A stretch of DNA of 64,000 nt from Parabacteroides timonensis. Lineage in GTDB: Bacteria; Bacteroidota; Bacteroidia; Bacteroidales; Tannerellaceae. This document shows positions 42,515 through 51,849 of the stretch, piece after piece. The notes beneath the pieces are model-generated. The model was not told the origin of the DNA. It saw only the letters and a list, made by a program, of their open reading frames with translations, and did no database searches. Location: assembly GCF_900128505.1 (NCBI RefSeq), contig NZ_LT669941.1:2165243-2229242 (forward strand), given 5' to 3'. Within the stretch, counting starts at the first letter, position 1, and each line of letters begins with the position of its first letter. Position numbers and translations under genes: made by a program.

Positions 42515-44119
42515 TTATTTATTATCAATAGCGGCTTTTACAAAGCTGACAAAGAGCGGGTTCGGATTAACTACCGTACTGTTATATTCCGGGTGGAACT
42601 GAACACCTACGAACCATTTAAGTGCAGGTATCTCAACCACTTCAACCAATCCTGTTTCCGGATTTTCACCCGTGCACATCATACCGGCAGCTTCAAACTG
42701 TTCACGATACTGGCCGTTGAACTCGAAACGGTGACGATGACGTTCCTGGATATGTTCTTTGCCATAAGCTTTATAAGCTCTGGAATCTTTTTGCAAAATA
42801 CAATCGTATGCCCCCAGACGCATAGAACCACCCATATTGGTAACGTTCTTCTGCTCTTCCATCAGGTCGATCACTTTATATTCTGTATTCGGCTCCATCT
42901 CGGTAGAGTTCGCATCTGCCAAGCCTAACACGTCACGTGCAAATTCAATAACCATACATTGCATACCCAGACAGATACCCAGGCAAGGCACATCGTGTTC
43001 GCGTGCATATTTCAATGCGGCAAACTTACCTTCAATACCCCGTTGCCCGAATCCCGGAGCGATCAGGATACCGTCCATATCCTTCAATTGTTCGGCAGCA
43101 TTCGCTTCGTTCAGTTTTTCAGAATGGAACAAATGCAGATCCAGTTTGCGGTCATTATAAATTGCAGCTTGCAACAACGATTCATCGATCGACTTATAAG
43201 CATCCTGCAATTCTACATACTTACCCACCAAACCGATCTTTACTGTTTCGGTAGCATTGGTTTTCTTCTGTAAAAACTCGTGCCAGGGTTTCATTTCCGG
43301 AGTCGGACCTACTTCCAATCCCATTTTTTTCAGGATAGTTACATCCATATTCTGACGCTGGAGAACCAGAGGCACTTCATAGATTGTCGGTACATCGACA
43401 GACTGAACGACTGCATCTGCATCCACATTACAGAACAAAGCTACCTTACGTGTGATGTCATTACTCAATAAATGTTCGGTTCGCAATACCAGGACATCCG
43501 GCTGAATACCTAATTCCTGCAATTGCTTCACGGAATGTTGTGTCGGTTTTGTCTTAAACTCTTTTGCAGCTGCGATGTAAGGTACATAAGTAAGATGTAC
43601 ACACATACAGTTCTTACCCAACTCCCATTTCAACTGGCGTACACTTTCAATGAAAGGCAGTGATTCAATATCACCTACCGTACCACCGATTTCAGTAATG
43701 ACAAAGTCAAATTTATATTTCGATCCCAACAGTTTTACATTGCGCTTGATCTCATCGGTAATATGAGGAACCACCTGTACTGTTTTACCCAGGTAATCTC
43801 CTTTACGCTCTTTATTTATTACACTCTGATAAATACGTCCGGTAGTAATGTTGTTCGACCGCGTGGTCGGCACATTCAGGAAACGTTCGTAGTGTCCCAA
43901 GTCCAGGTCCGCCTCATGTCCGTCTACGGTTACATAACATTCACCGTGCTCATAGGGATTCAATGTTCCCGGGTCGATATTAATGTAGGGGTCAAACTTT
44001 TGGATAGTAACCTTATAGCCTCTTGCCTGAAGGAGTTTACCCAATGATGCAGCAATAATTCCCTTACCTAATGAAGAGACTACGCCGCCCGTAACGAAGA
44101 TGTACTTTGTATCTGCCAC
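42515..44119 (-). CDS. pyrG: CTP synthase
   Basis: PyrG converts UTP to CTP with ATP and glutamine. The 534 residues have the synthetase domain (1-270: VTGGVVSSLGKGIIAASLGKLL P-loop region, DPYINIDPGTLNPYEHGE). The glutaminase domain (about 295-534) has the nucleophile elbow CLGICLGMQCM and the late GVQFHPEYNS catalytic His-Glu pair. It is complete and of usual length. Its promoter has a TAACTTTG -7 box about 50 bases upstream. I looked for a C-tract attenuator like that of Bacillus pyrG in the leader and saw none. Confidence 0.97.
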   Translation of the reverse strand: MADTKYIFVTGGVVSSLGKGIIAASLGKLLQARGYKVTIQKFDPYINIDPGTLNPYEHGECYVTVDGHEADLDLGHYERFLNVPTTRSNNITTGRIYQSVINKERKGDYLGKTVQVVPHITDEIKRNVKLLGSKYKFDFVITEIGGTVGDIESLPFIESVRQLKWELGKNCMCVHLTYVPYIAAAKEFKTKPTQHSVKQLQELGIQPDVLVLRTEHLLSNDITRKVALFCNVDADAVVQSVDVPTIYEVPLVLQRQNMDVTILKKMGLEVGPTPEMKPWHEFLQKKTNATETVKIGLVGKYVELQDAYKSIDESLLQAAIYNDRKLDLHLFHSEKLNEANAAEQLKDMDGILIAPGFGQRGIEGKFAALKYAREHDVPCLGICLGMQCMVIEFARDVLGLADANSTEMEPNTEYKVIDLMEEQKNVTNMGGSMRLGAYDCILQKDSRAYKAYGKEHIQERHRHRFEFNGQYREQFEAAGMMCTGENPETGLVEVVEIPALKWFVGVQFHPEYNSTVVNPNPLFVSFVKAAIDNK

Positions 44120-44169
44120 GATAGTAATATTTTAATTATCTTTAATTGCTCACTTGCATTTCGAAACCG

Positions 44170-44177
44170 CAAAGTTA
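44170..44177 (-). promoter_or_regulatory. -7 promoter element of pyrG-yidC
   Basis: The element reads TAACTTTG on the minus strand, a perfect TAnnTTTG, 51 bases before the ATG. Confidence 0.6.
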
Positions 44178-44655
44178 GTCATTTTCGTTCAGACGACAAG
44201 GGTCTGGAAGTTTTTTCGACCTTAATTTAATACAAACCACCGCATAGGCATCCGGTAAATACTACATGCCTGAAAACAATTTCTCGCTTCCCATAAAACT
44301 AACAACCGGATTACAACTCAGTATTTATAAGTAGTAGGATATACATATAATAATCTGTACACCTTATAATATATATGTAGTACAGCTAATAGATAATAAG
44401 TAGTACATCTTATACTTAGTTGTATGCATAGAAAATAATAGTTTTAGGTGACAAAACATTTAGTTGAAAGGTATATAAAACTTAGTTGAAAGGCACTGGC
44501 ATATAAAGTTCTGACTTACATAACATTTTGTTTAACTACCCGTTATAAAAACAGATGAGTTAAGATTGTTATATCATGTAAAAGATTAGCACATCTCATA
44601 CTTTTTATCTAATTTCGCACTCTAGATACTTAAAGAGTGTAAATTATAAGGTATT
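44178..44655. other. AT-rich gap between pyrG and the DUF3078 gene
   Basis: These 478 bases hold no credible gene on either strand. They contain the degenerate tandem array described separately (44327-44490). Just before the ATG at 44656 there is a near-match -7 box TAATTTCG (44610-44617) followed by a small CACTCT/AGAGTG hairpin at the expected transcript start. The rest is AT-rich with nothing I recognise. Confidence 0.5.
44327..44490. repeat. Degenerate tandem array with 22-23 bp period
   Basis: GTAGTA recurs at 44331, 44377 and 44400, and a diverged copy with CTGTAC sits where the missing unit is expected (about 44354), giving a 23-bp period. The 10-mer ATAAGTAGTA is repeated exactly 69 bases (three units) apart. 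Further on TTAGTTGA recurs at 44460 and 44482, 22 bases apart, followed by the matching AAGG. The units have decayed strongly. The period matches the arrays at 7697 and 18076 although the sequences differ. Confidence 0.55.
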
Positions 44656-46233
44656 ATGGTTATCAAGAGGTACTTCATTCTGTTTTCTATATTTACATCA
44701 CTGATAAGCCTGGCAGAAGCGCAGGAAAAGGTTGTTATTACCGGAACTAACGTCAATAATAATGTAACACAACGTGATGTACCGGATACTATCCCCATGA
44801 TTGAAATAGAAGATCCGGACCTGGATAATATCATAAGTCTGCGAGGACAGTTCGAAAAGCAGAACCGGTCGTATTCCGCTCCGGTCGTACCCAATGAAAA
44901 TCTACTTCGTTTCCTTAAAAAGGACGAAGTGGAAATATCCGATGAAGCGATGTACTGGGCCCGCCTGGTACGTGACGCCTCTACTATATTCGATAATAAT
45001 ATGACCTTTCGCGATACAGTGATCGTCAACCCTTTGTTCTTACCGATTGTGTTTAAAGGCGAACTATTACCGAAGGATCTTACATTCTATAAAGAAAACT
45101 TCTGGGTAAAGAATGAACAGTTACCTTTGCCGTTCACTCCCGATACTTTATTCAAGCAGGAAGAGTTGAAAAAAGAGATAGAAGACAAAGCATATAAATA
45201 TGTACAATCGAACTATCCGGATTACTTCCGTTATTCGATGAGAGACCTGCCTCAGGATAAGGTTGTAGCCAAAGTAATCAAGAAAACGAATTACGAACCG
45301 GAACTAATCAAAATAGAAAGCGAAGCCAATTTTAGCGACGTGGATGCTCCGGTAAAATTCATTCCGGAAAGACGTTACTGGACATCGAATTTTGAAAGTA
45401 CTATGCAATTTTCACAGAATTATATTTCTCCCAACTGGAACGCAGGAGGTGATCCGAATTTCAACATGAATACCCGTCAGTACTTCAAATACGACTATAA
45501 TAAAGACAAAGTACAGGTAACAAATGAATTGGAATTCAAGCTTAATATGAACACATTGCCAGATAAAACAGATTCCATACATTCATATAAAATTAATGAC
45601 CAGATACTCCGTCTTCACTCTTTGTTCGGTTACAAGGCTTTTAACAAATGGTATTATACAGTTGACATTAGCTTTAATACGCAAGTCGTGACTAATTATG
45701 CCCAAAACAGCAATACAAAGTTATCGGCATTTCTCGCCCCTATGACTTTCAATACCGGTATTGGTATGAAGTACGAGTTAGAAAAAACCATAACAAAAGC
45801 CAGACATCGTAATGTTAAACTGAATGTCAATGTTGCACCTTTCTCTTACAACTATATGTATAGTAGAGAAAAGGGGATAGATATGGATTTGAAACGACAC
45901 GGTTTCAAAGAAAAGGATAATGCCAGCGAACTGCCTGATGATGTAAACAAATACAGAAACTCTCAAAGTCAGATCGGTTCGAAAATTGAATCTAATATGA
46001 CATTCAATATCAATCGAAATGTAAGTTGGACTTCCCGTTTTTACTACTTCACGGACTACCATCGTATTACCGGTGAATTTGAAAACACATTCAATTTACA
46101 AATCAGTCGATTCTTTTCAACACGGATCAACTTGCATATACGCTATGATGACGGTGTTGCGAAAAACGAAGACTTCAACAGCTATTTACAGATCAACGAA
46201 CTCTTGAGCTTTGGTTTTAATTACAAATGGTAA
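44656..46233 (+). CDS. Putative outer-membrane beta-barrel protein, DUF3078-like
   Basis: The 525-residue exported protein has a signal peptide ending LAEAQ (about residue 23). The N-terminal 190 residues are soluble-looking and charged. From about 240 the protein is beta-rich, with alternating aromatic residues (RRYWTSNFESTMQFSQNYI, SPNWNAGGDPNFNMNTRQ). It ends in a strand with a terminal aromatic residue (FGFNYKW), as expected of an outer-membrane barrel. The S-x-NW-x-GG-x-x-N pattern is what I remember for DUF3078. The function of the family is unknown. It stands alone upstream of the Rnf operon, which has its own promoter. Confidence 0.78.
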   Translation: MVIKRYFILFSIFTSLISLAEAQEKVVITGTNVNNNVTQRDVPDTIPMIEIEDPDLDNIISLRGQFEKQNRSYSAPVVPNENLLRFLKKDEVEISDEAMYWARLVRDASTIFDNNMTFRDTVIVNPLFLPIVFKGELLPKDLTFYKENFWVKNEQLPLPFTPDTLFKQEELKKEIEDKAYKYVQSNYPDYFRYSMRDLPQDKVVAKVIKKTNYEPELIKIESEANFSDVDAPVKFIPERRYWTSNFESTMQFSQNYISPNWNAGGDPNFNMNTRQYFKYDYNKDKVQVTNELEFKLNMNTLPDKTDSIHSYKINDQILRLHSLFGYKAFNKWYYTVDISFNTQVVTNYAQNSNTKLSAFLAPMTFNTGIGMKYELEKTITKARHRNVKLNVNVAPFSYNYMYSREKGIDMDLKRHGFKEKDNASELPDDVNKYRNSQSQIGSKIESNMTFNINRNVSWTSRFYYFTDYHRITGEFENTFNLQISRFFSTRINLHIRYDDGVAKNEDFNSYLQINELLSFGFNYKW

Positions 46234-46295
46234 GTAAAGCTCAATTATTTCTGTAATAAACTTTGTTAATCGTGACATATTATCTAAATAATCCT

Positions 46296-46303
46296 TACTT
46301 TTG
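46296..46303 (+). promoter_or_regulatory. -7 promoter element of the rseC-rnf-galE operon
   Basis: TACTTTTG is a perfect TAnnTTTG, 30 bases before the rseC ATG at 46334. It makes the longer in-frame start at 46301 unlikely. Confidence 0.6.
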
Positions 46304-46333
46304 CCCTGGTTTTGCAATGTCGAGATTACAAAC

Positions 46334-46753
46334 ATGAGCGAAAGTATCAATCACAACGGTAGAATCGAAAAGATCGAAGGCGATACGATCTTTGTCAGGA
46401 TCATTCAACAATCGGCCTGTTCCGGTTGCCACGCAAAGGGTATGTGCAGTGCATCCGATCAGAAAGAGAAGATCATTGAAGTGAATGATCCCAACTCCGG
46501 CAGATTCCACATAAACGAAGAAGTTACGCTATGCGGTCAGAGCTCACTCGGACTACAAGCGGTATTACTGGCCTTCATTCTTCCGTTGATCATTGTAGTC
46601 GCGGCCATTGTAGCAGGAAATTATTTGCAATGGGACGAAACAACCAGCGGGTTAACCGGTCTATTACTATTAGTTCCCTACTACTGCATACTATACTTTT
46701 TACGCGAAAAACTAAAAAGAAAATTCATATTTACCTTGAAAAAACTTAATTGA
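46334..46753 (+). CDS. rseC: RseC/MucC family protein (SoxR-reducing-system component)
   Basis: The 139-residue membrane protein has a cysteine-rich N-terminal domain with SACSGCHAKGMCSASDQ at about 27-43, the C-x2-C-x5-C pattern of RseC/RsxC-associated proteins. Two helices follow, at about 70-92 and 98-118. In E. coli, RseC and the Rsx complex (an Rnf homologue) keep SoxR reduced. Bacteroidetes often place this gene first in the rnf operon, as here, nine bases before rnfB. It may help to assemble or reduce the complex. The start at 46334 is chosen because earlier codons lie in the promoter. Confidence 0.9.
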   Translation: MSESINHNGRIEKIEGDTIFVRIIQQSACSGCHAKGMCSASDQKEKIIEVNDPNSGRFHINEEVTLCGQSSLGLQAVLLAFILPLIIVVAAIVAGNYLQWDETTSGLTGLLLLVPYYCILYFLREKLKRKFIFTLKKLN

Positions 46754-46762
46754 TCAAATATC

Positions 46763-47710
46763 ATGATTTTAATTGCCGTTATTTCATTAGGAGCCATTGG
46801 AGCCATCGGTGCAGTATTCCTCTACGCCGCCTCCAAGAAGTTCGAAGTATACGAAGATCCTCGTATCGCACAAGTTCAGGAAGCACTTCCCGGAGCCAAC
46901 TGCGGAGGTTGCGGATATCCTGGTTGCGGTGGTTTTGCTACTGCCTGCGTAAAAGCTGATTCATTGGAAGGACTTTTGTGTCCGGTCGGTGGAGCCGAAA
47001 CAATGGGTAAAGTAGCCTCCATCCTTGGTATGGAAGCTACAGCAGCCGAACCGATGGTAGCCGTTGTCCGTTGCAACGGAACCTGCGAAGCCCGTCCGCG
47101 TACCAACCGTTATGATGGCGTACAAAGTTGTACCATTGCATCTTCCCTGTATGGTGGCGAAACAAACTGTACATTTGGTTGCCTGGGCTTTGGTGATTGT
47201 GTGACAGTTTGTGCTTTCGATGCGATCCACATCAATCCGACTACCGGACTACCGGAAGTGGTAGAGGACAAATGTACTTCCTGCGGTGCCTGTGTCAAGG
47301 CTTGTCCGAAAAACATCATCGAACTGCGCAAGAAAGGTCCGAAATCACGCCGTATTTTCGTAAGCTGTGTGAATAAAGACAAGGGAGGCGTTGCCAAGAA
47401 AGCTTGTGCCAATGCATGTATCGGTTGTGGTAAATGTGTGAAAGAATGTCCGTTCGAGGCAATCACACTAGAAAACAATGTGGCTTACATCGACTACCGT
47501 AAATGCCGCCTGTGCCGCAAATGTGTAGCCGTATGTCCTACCGGAGCCATTCATGAACTGAACTTCCCGCCCCGTAAAGAAGCTACCCCAGTTGTGGACG
47601 CCGACAAAGTAAAGCCTGTAACGCCCAAAGCAGCACCGGCTCCGAAAGCCGAAGCTATGCCAGCAACAGCGCCCGAAACAAAAACAACAGAAGAAACAAC
47701 TCAAAAATAA
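46763..47710 (+). CDS. rnfB: Ion-translocating oxidoreductase complex subunit B
   Basis: RnfB is the ferredoxin-like iron-sulfur subunit that accepts electrons from ferredoxin. The 315 residues have an N-terminal membrane helix (about 2-24). A 4Fe-4S domain follows with GANCGGCGYPGCGGF at about 45-60 and a further Cys (LLCPVGG). Ferredoxin modules then follow: CTSCGACVKACPKN, CIGCGKCVKECPFE and CRLCRKCVAVCPTG, plus a cysteine cluster around CTFGCLGFGDCVTVC. The C-terminal tail is Ala/Pro/Lys-rich and disordered (about 275-315), a common Bacteroidetes extension. It lies second in the operon. Confidence 0.96.
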   Translation: MILIAVISLGAIGAIGAVFLYAASKKFEVYEDPRIAQVQEALPGANCGGCGYPGCGGFATACVKADSLEGLLCPVGGAETMGKVASILGMEATAAEPMVAVVRCNGTCEARPRTNRYDGVQSCTIASSLYGGETNCTFGCLGFGDCVTVCAFDAIHINPTTGLPEVVEDKCTSCGACVKACPKNIIELRKKGPKSRRIFVSCVNKDKGGVAKKACANACIGCGKCVKECPFEAITLENNVAYIDYRKCRLCRKCVAVCPTGAIHELNFPPRKEATPVVDADKVKPVTPKAAPAPKAEAMPATAPETKTTEETTQK

Positions 47711-47722
47711 AAATCTAATAGT

Positions 47723-49054
47723 ATGCTAAGGACATTTCGAATCGGCGGTATACATCCACCCGAAAATAAATTGTCTGCCGGAAAGAAAATCACCGGACTG
47801 GCTATACCCAAGCAGGTCATTATACCATTGAGCCAGCATATCGGAGCTCCAGCCCAGGCTGTGGTAAAGAAAGGTGATCAGGTCAAGGTAGGTACGCTCC
47901 TGGCGAAAGCCGGAGGTTTTGTATCGGCAAATATCCACTCGTCGGTATCCGGTAAAGTAAACAAAATAGACAATGCTCTCGACGCTAGCGGATACAAACG
48001 TCCCGCTATCTATATTGATGTGGAAGGTGACGAATGGGAAGAATCCATCGATCGCAGCGAGACACTCGTAAAAGAATGCCCGCTACCATCCAAAGAGATT
48101 GTTGACAAAATTGCTGCCGCCGGCATCGTTGGTCTGGGAGGTGCAACTTTCCCGACACAGGTAAAACTGATGCCTCCTCCCGGAAGCAAAGCAGAAATCA
48201 TTATCATCAATGCCGTCGAATGCGAGCCTTATCTAACTTCCGACCATTCATTGATGATGGAAAAAGCAGAGCAGATCCTGGTTGGTGTTACACTGCTTAT
48301 GAAAGCCGTAAACGTTACAAAGGCCGTGATCGGTATCGAAAACAACAAACCCGATGCCATTGCTCATTTAGGAAAACTCGCTGCCGCCTATAAAGGTATC
48401 GAGATCATGCCGCTGAAAGTACAATATCCGCAGGGAGGTGAAAAGCAATTGATCGATGCAGTGATCCGCCGACAGGTAAAGAGCGGGGCACTTCCCATCT
48501 CCGCCGGGGCAGTTGTACAGAACGTCGGTACGGCTTATGCAGTATATGAAGCGGTGATGAAAAACAAACCATTGTTCGAACGTGTCGTAACCGTCACAGG
48601 TAAAGCGGTTGCCAATCCATCCAACTTCCTGGTTCGTATGGGCACACCGATCAGTGCACTGATTGAAGCGGCCGGCGGTATCCCCGAAAACACAGGTAAA
48701 GTGATCGGCGGCGGTCCGATGATGGGTAAAGCGCTGATCAGTCCGGAAGTACCGGTAACCAAAGGTAGTTCAGGCGTACTGCTGCTGACTAAGGAAGAAT
48801 CCGTACGCAAACCGGTGTATGATTGCATCCGCTGTGCCAAATGCGTAAATGTTTGTCCGATGGGCCTCAACCCAACCCTGCTGATGAATGCAACAGAATT
48901 CACCGAATGGGATCTGGCAGAAAAGAATTATATAACCGACTGTATCGAGTGCGGTTCTTGTAGTTATACTTGTCCGGCTAACCGTCCGTTACTGGATTAT
49001 ATCCGTTCAGGTAAAGGAAAAGTAATGGGTATTATACGGGCACGAAAGTCATAA
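47723..49054 (+). CDS. rnfC: Ion-translocating oxidoreductase complex subunit C
   Basis: RnfC is the NADH-side flavin/iron-sulfur subunit of the Rnf complex. The 443 residues show the Rnf N-terminal barrel (about 1-105, GGIHPPENKL and VSANIHSSVSGKV), then the nucleotide- and FMN-binding region with GLGGATFPTQVKL and NAVECEPYLTSDH. An SLBB-like stretch follows, then two 4Fe-4S clusters: CIRCAKCVNVCPMG near 372-385 and CIECGSCSYTCPAN near 411-424. No C-terminal Ala/Lys-rich extension as in E. coli RsxC is present, so the length is the short form. Confidence 0.96.
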   Translation: MLRTFRIGGIHPPENKLSAGKKITGLAIPKQVIIPLSQHIGAPAQAVVKKGDQVKVGTLLAKAGGFVSANIHSSVSGKVNKIDNALDASGYKRPAIYIDVEGDEWEESIDRSETLVKECPLPSKEIVDKIAAAGIVGLGGATFPTQVKLMPPPGSKAEIIIINAVECEPYLTSDHSLMMEKAEQILVGVTLLMKAVNVTKAVIGIENNKPDAIAHLGKLAAAYKGIEIMPLKVQYPQGGEKQLIDAVIRRQVKSGALPISAGAVVQNVGTAYAVYEAVMKNKPLFERVVTVTGKAVANPSNFLVRMGTPISALIEAAGGIPENTGKVIGGGPMMGKALISPEVPVTKGSSGVLLLTKEESVRKPVYDCIRCAKCVNVCPMGLNPTLLMNATEFTEWDLAEKNYITDCIECGSCSYTCPANRPLLDYIRSGKGKVMGIIRARKS

Positions 49055-49065
49055 TAAAGAGCAAT

Positions 49066-50025
49066 ATGGAAAATAATTTAATAGTATCTCCTTCGCCCCA
49101 TATCCACGGTGGCGACAGCATAAGTAAAAATATGTATGGTGTACTGATTGCCCTTGTTCCGGCTTTCCTGGTATCCCTCTACTATTTCGGACTGGGTGCA
49201 TTGATCGTTACTGCAACATCAGTTATAGCCTGTGTCCTTTTTGAATATCTGATCCAGAAGTTCCTGATGAAAAAGGAACCGACCGTATGCGACGGTTCAG
49301 CCATCCTGACCGGTGTCTTGCTCGCATTCAACTTACCCTCCAACCTACCCGTATGGATCATCCTGATTGGTGCGCTGGCTGCGATCGGTATCGGTAAGAT
49401 GTCGTTCGGCGGATTAGGAAACAACATCTTCAACCCGGCATTGGTCGGTCGTGTATTTCTGTTGATCTCTTTCCCGGCACAGATGACAACCTGGCCGGAA
49501 GTTGGTCAGTTGACAGCTTATACAGACGCAACAACGGGTGCAACCGTCTTGTCATTAATGAACGAAGGTGCTTTAGACAAGTTACCGACACTCGTTGATA
49601 TGCTACTCGGGAAAATGGGTGGTAGCCTCGGTGAAGTAAGTGCGTTGGCATTGCTTCTGGGACTATGCTATATGTTATGGAAAAAGATCATTACCTGGCA
49701 GATTCCTGTTTCCATCCTGGTTACGGTATTTGTATTTACAGGTATTATGCATCTGGTCAATCCGGTTCAATACGCAAGCCCGTTCGTTCACCTGCTGTCG
49801 GGAGGTTTGATGTTGGGAGCTATCTTTATGGCAACCGACTATGTGACTTCCCCGATGAGCAAGAACGGAATGTTAGTGTACGGTGTCGGTATCGGTATCC
49901 TGACCACAGTAATCCGTTTGTTCGGCTCTTATCCGGAAGGTATGTCGTTTGCTATTCTTATTATGAATGCATTTACCCCGCTGATCAACAGTTATATCAA
50001 ACCTAAACATTTTGGAGGGAAATAA
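49066..50025 (+). CDS. rnfD: Ion-translocating oxidoreductase complex subunit D
   Basis: RnfD is a multi-helix membrane subunit homologous to NqrB. The 319 residues carry about nine or ten hydrophobic segments. The covalent-FMN site is in DATTGATVLSLM, with Thr160 the expected attachment residue (the S/T-G-A-T pattern). Other conserved stretches are CDGSAILTGVLLAFNLPSN, NIFNPALVGRVFLL and FMATDYVTSPMS. It ends NSYIKPKHFGGK. It forms the ion-translocating part with RnfA, RnfE and RnfG. Confidence 0.96.
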   Translation: MENNLIVSPSPHIHGGDSISKNMYGVLIALVPAFLVSLYYFGLGALIVTATSVIACVLFEYLIQKFLMKKEPTVCDGSAILTGVLLAFNLPSNLPVWIILIGALAAIGIGKMSFGGLGNNIFNPALVGRVFLLISFPAQMTTWPEVGQLTAYTDATTGATVLSLMNEGALDKLPTLVDMLLGKMGGSLGEVSALALLLGLCYMLWKKIITWQIPVSILVTVFVFTGIMHLVNPVQYASPFVHLLSGGLMLGAIFMATDYVTSPMSKNGMLVYGVGIGILTTVIRLFGSYPEGMSFAILIMNAFTPLINSYIKPKHFGGK

Positions 50026-50027
50026 GC

Positions 50028-50660
50028 ATGGCAAAACTAAAATCAACATTACCCAATATGCTTTTGTCGCTTACCATCATTTGTGTGGCGGCCGGAGCGA
50101 TATTAGCCGGAGTGAACATGTACACCACCGGTCCGATTGCCGCCTCCAAAGCGGCTGCGCTGGAAGCAGCGATCAAAGCTGTTACCCCTGAGTTCGACAA
50201 CAAACCGTCGGAAGATGCCTATATGGCCGTTACTGGTGATGGCGATTCACTAAAGATCTACCCGGCTACCAAAGGCGGTGAATTCGTAGGTGCTGCCGTT
50301 GAAAGTAACACCAAGAAAGGATTCAGCGGCGAGATTAAAGTAATCGTCGGATTCGATAAAACTGGAAAACTGTTAAACTATTCAGTATTGCAGCATGCGG
50401 AAACTCCGGGTCTCGGTGCCAAGATGCAGGAATGGTTTAGTGCAGATAAGAACAAACAAAGTGTGCTGGGACGCGACCTGACAAGCGGACCGCTAAAAGT
50501 AACTAAAGACGGTGGAGACGTGGACGCTATCACAGCAGCAACCATCACCAGCCGCGCATTCCTGGACGCAGTGAACCGCGCTTACAGCGCATTCTCTGGT
50601 ACTGACGGAGTAACCGGTGCAACTGCTAACACTAAAGAGGGAGGAAACGACAATGAGTAA
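50028..50660 (+). CDS. rnfG: Ion-translocating oxidoreductase complex subunit G
   Basis: RnfG has an N-terminal helix (about 8-30) and a periplasmic FMN-binding domain. The covalent-FMN motif reads ITAATITSRAF, where Thr174 should bind FMN; the first residue of the usual S-G-A-T is changed to T-A-A-T. The HAETPGLGAKM stretch at about 123-133 is also typical. Its start is two bases after rnfD, and its end overlaps rnfE by eight bases, so the subunits are translationally coupled. Confidence 0.95.
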   Translation: MAKLKSTLPNMLLSLTIICVAAGAILAGVNMYTTGPIAASKAAALEAAIKAVTPEFDNKPSEDAYMAVTGDGDSLKIYPATKGGEFVGAAVESNTKKGFSGEIKVIVGFDKTGKLLNYSVLQHAETPGLGAKMQEWFSADKNKQSVLGRDLTSGPLKVTKDGGDVDAITAATITSRAFLDAVNRAYSAFSGTDGVTGATANTKEGGNDNE

Positions 50661-51237
50661 TCTGAAAATATTGATGAACGGTATCATCAAAGAGAACCCG
50701 ACATTTGTTTTACTGCTGGGTATGTGTCCAACTCTTGGTACAACCTCTTCAGCACTGAACGGTATGAGTATGGGACTTGCAACCATGTTTGTATTGATCT
50801 GTTCCAACATGGCGATCTCCGCAATGAAGAATCTTATTCCGGATATGGTACGTATCCCCGGATATATCGTTATTATCGCGACATTCGTTACGGTAGTACA
50901 AATGTGTATGGAAGCTTTCGTTCCCGCATTGTATGCCAGCCTGGGACTATTCATTCCGTTGATTGTAGTAAACTGTATCGTATTAGGACGTGCAGAAGCT
51001 TTCGCCGCTAAAAATGGCGTCGTTTCTTCCGCATTCGACGGACTGGGTATCGGACTCGGTTTCACCCTGGCACTTACACTGCTAGGTGCCATACGTGAAT
51101 TATTGGGTACAGGAAAATTATTCGGCCTGACTCTTATGCCTGAACAATTCGGTTCGCTGATCTTCGTACTGGCGCCGGGTGCTTTCATCGCACTGGGCTA
51201 CCTGATTGCTATTGTAAACAAATTGCGTAAAGCCTGA
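50653..51237 (+). CDS. rnfE: Ion-translocating oxidoreductase complex subunit E
   Basis: RnfE has 194 residues from the ATG at 50653, which overlaps the end of rnfG; an in-frame start at 50617 would be inside rnfG and is not needed. Six membrane helices are visible. The conserved NPTFVLLLGMCPTLGTTSSA contains the cysteine that, with its partner in RnfA, is thought to hold the intramembrane iron-sulfur centre. A second conserved Cys-containing stretch is IPLIVVNCIVLGRAEAFA. Confidence 0.95.
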   Translation: MSNLKILMNGIIKENPTFVLLLGMCPTLGTTSSALNGMSMGLATMFVLICSNMAISAMKNLIPDMVRIPGYIVIIATFVTVVQMCMEAFVPALYASLGLFIPLIVVNCIVLGRAEAFAAKNGVVSSAFDGLGIGLGFTLALTLLGAIRELLGTGKLFGLTLMPEQFGSLIFVLAPGAFIALGYLIAIVNKLRKA

Positions 51238-51255
51238 TATTAAAAAACGAAAGAT

Positions 51256-51828
51256 ATGGAATATATACTAATATTTATCGCAGCCGTATTCGTTAATAAC
51301 GTTGTATTAGCGCAGTTCCTCGGAATCTGTCCTTTCTTGGGCGTTTCCAAGAAGGTGGAAACAGCGGCAGGTATGGGTGCAGCAGTAACATTCGTGCTTA
51401 CAATTGCAACCATCGTTACCTTCCTGGTCCAGAAATATGTATTAGATAAATTCGGGCTTGGGTTCATGCAGACAATCAGTTTTATCCTGATCATTGCAGC
51501 CTTGGTACAGATGGTGGAAATTATTCTCAAAAAAGTTTCACCGGCCCTCTACCAGGCACTCGGCGTGTTCCTCCCGTTGATTACCACCAACTGTTGTATT
51601 TTAGGTGTGGCTATACTTGTCATACAAAAAGAATATAATTTATTGGAATCTGTTGTATATGCGATCTCCACAGCTATTGGATTTGCGCTAGCTTTAGTTA
51701 TCTTTGCAGGGATTAGAGAACAGTTGGCATTGACCCACGTTCCCGAAGGTATGAAAGGTACCCCTATTGCGCTTATTACTGCCGGTTTACTGGCTATGGC
51801 GTTTATGGGATTCTCTGGAATCGTATAA
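51256..51828 (+). CDS. rnfA: Ion-translocating oxidoreductase complex subunit A
   Basis: RnfA, 190 residues and six helices, is the homologue of RnfE and of NqrE. Conserved stretches are NNVVLAQFLGICPFLGVSKK and LPLITTNCCILGVAI, each with the expected cysteine. The order B-C-D-G-E-A is the common Rnf arrangement, and with this gene the complex is complete. Whether it pumps Na+ or H+ is not decided here. galE follows 21 bases later with no terminator in between. Confidence 0.96.
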   Translation: MEYILIFIAAVFVNNVVLAQFLGICPFLGVSKKVETAAGMGAAVTFVLTIATIVTFLVQKYVLDKFGLGFMQTISFILIIAALVQMVEIILKKVSPALYQALGVFLPLITTNCCILGVAILVIQKEYNLLESVVYAISTAIGFALALVIFAGIREQLALTHVPEGMKGTPIALITAGLLAMAFMGFSGIV

Positions 51829-51849
51829 TTAATCTAAATAGAGACTAGC

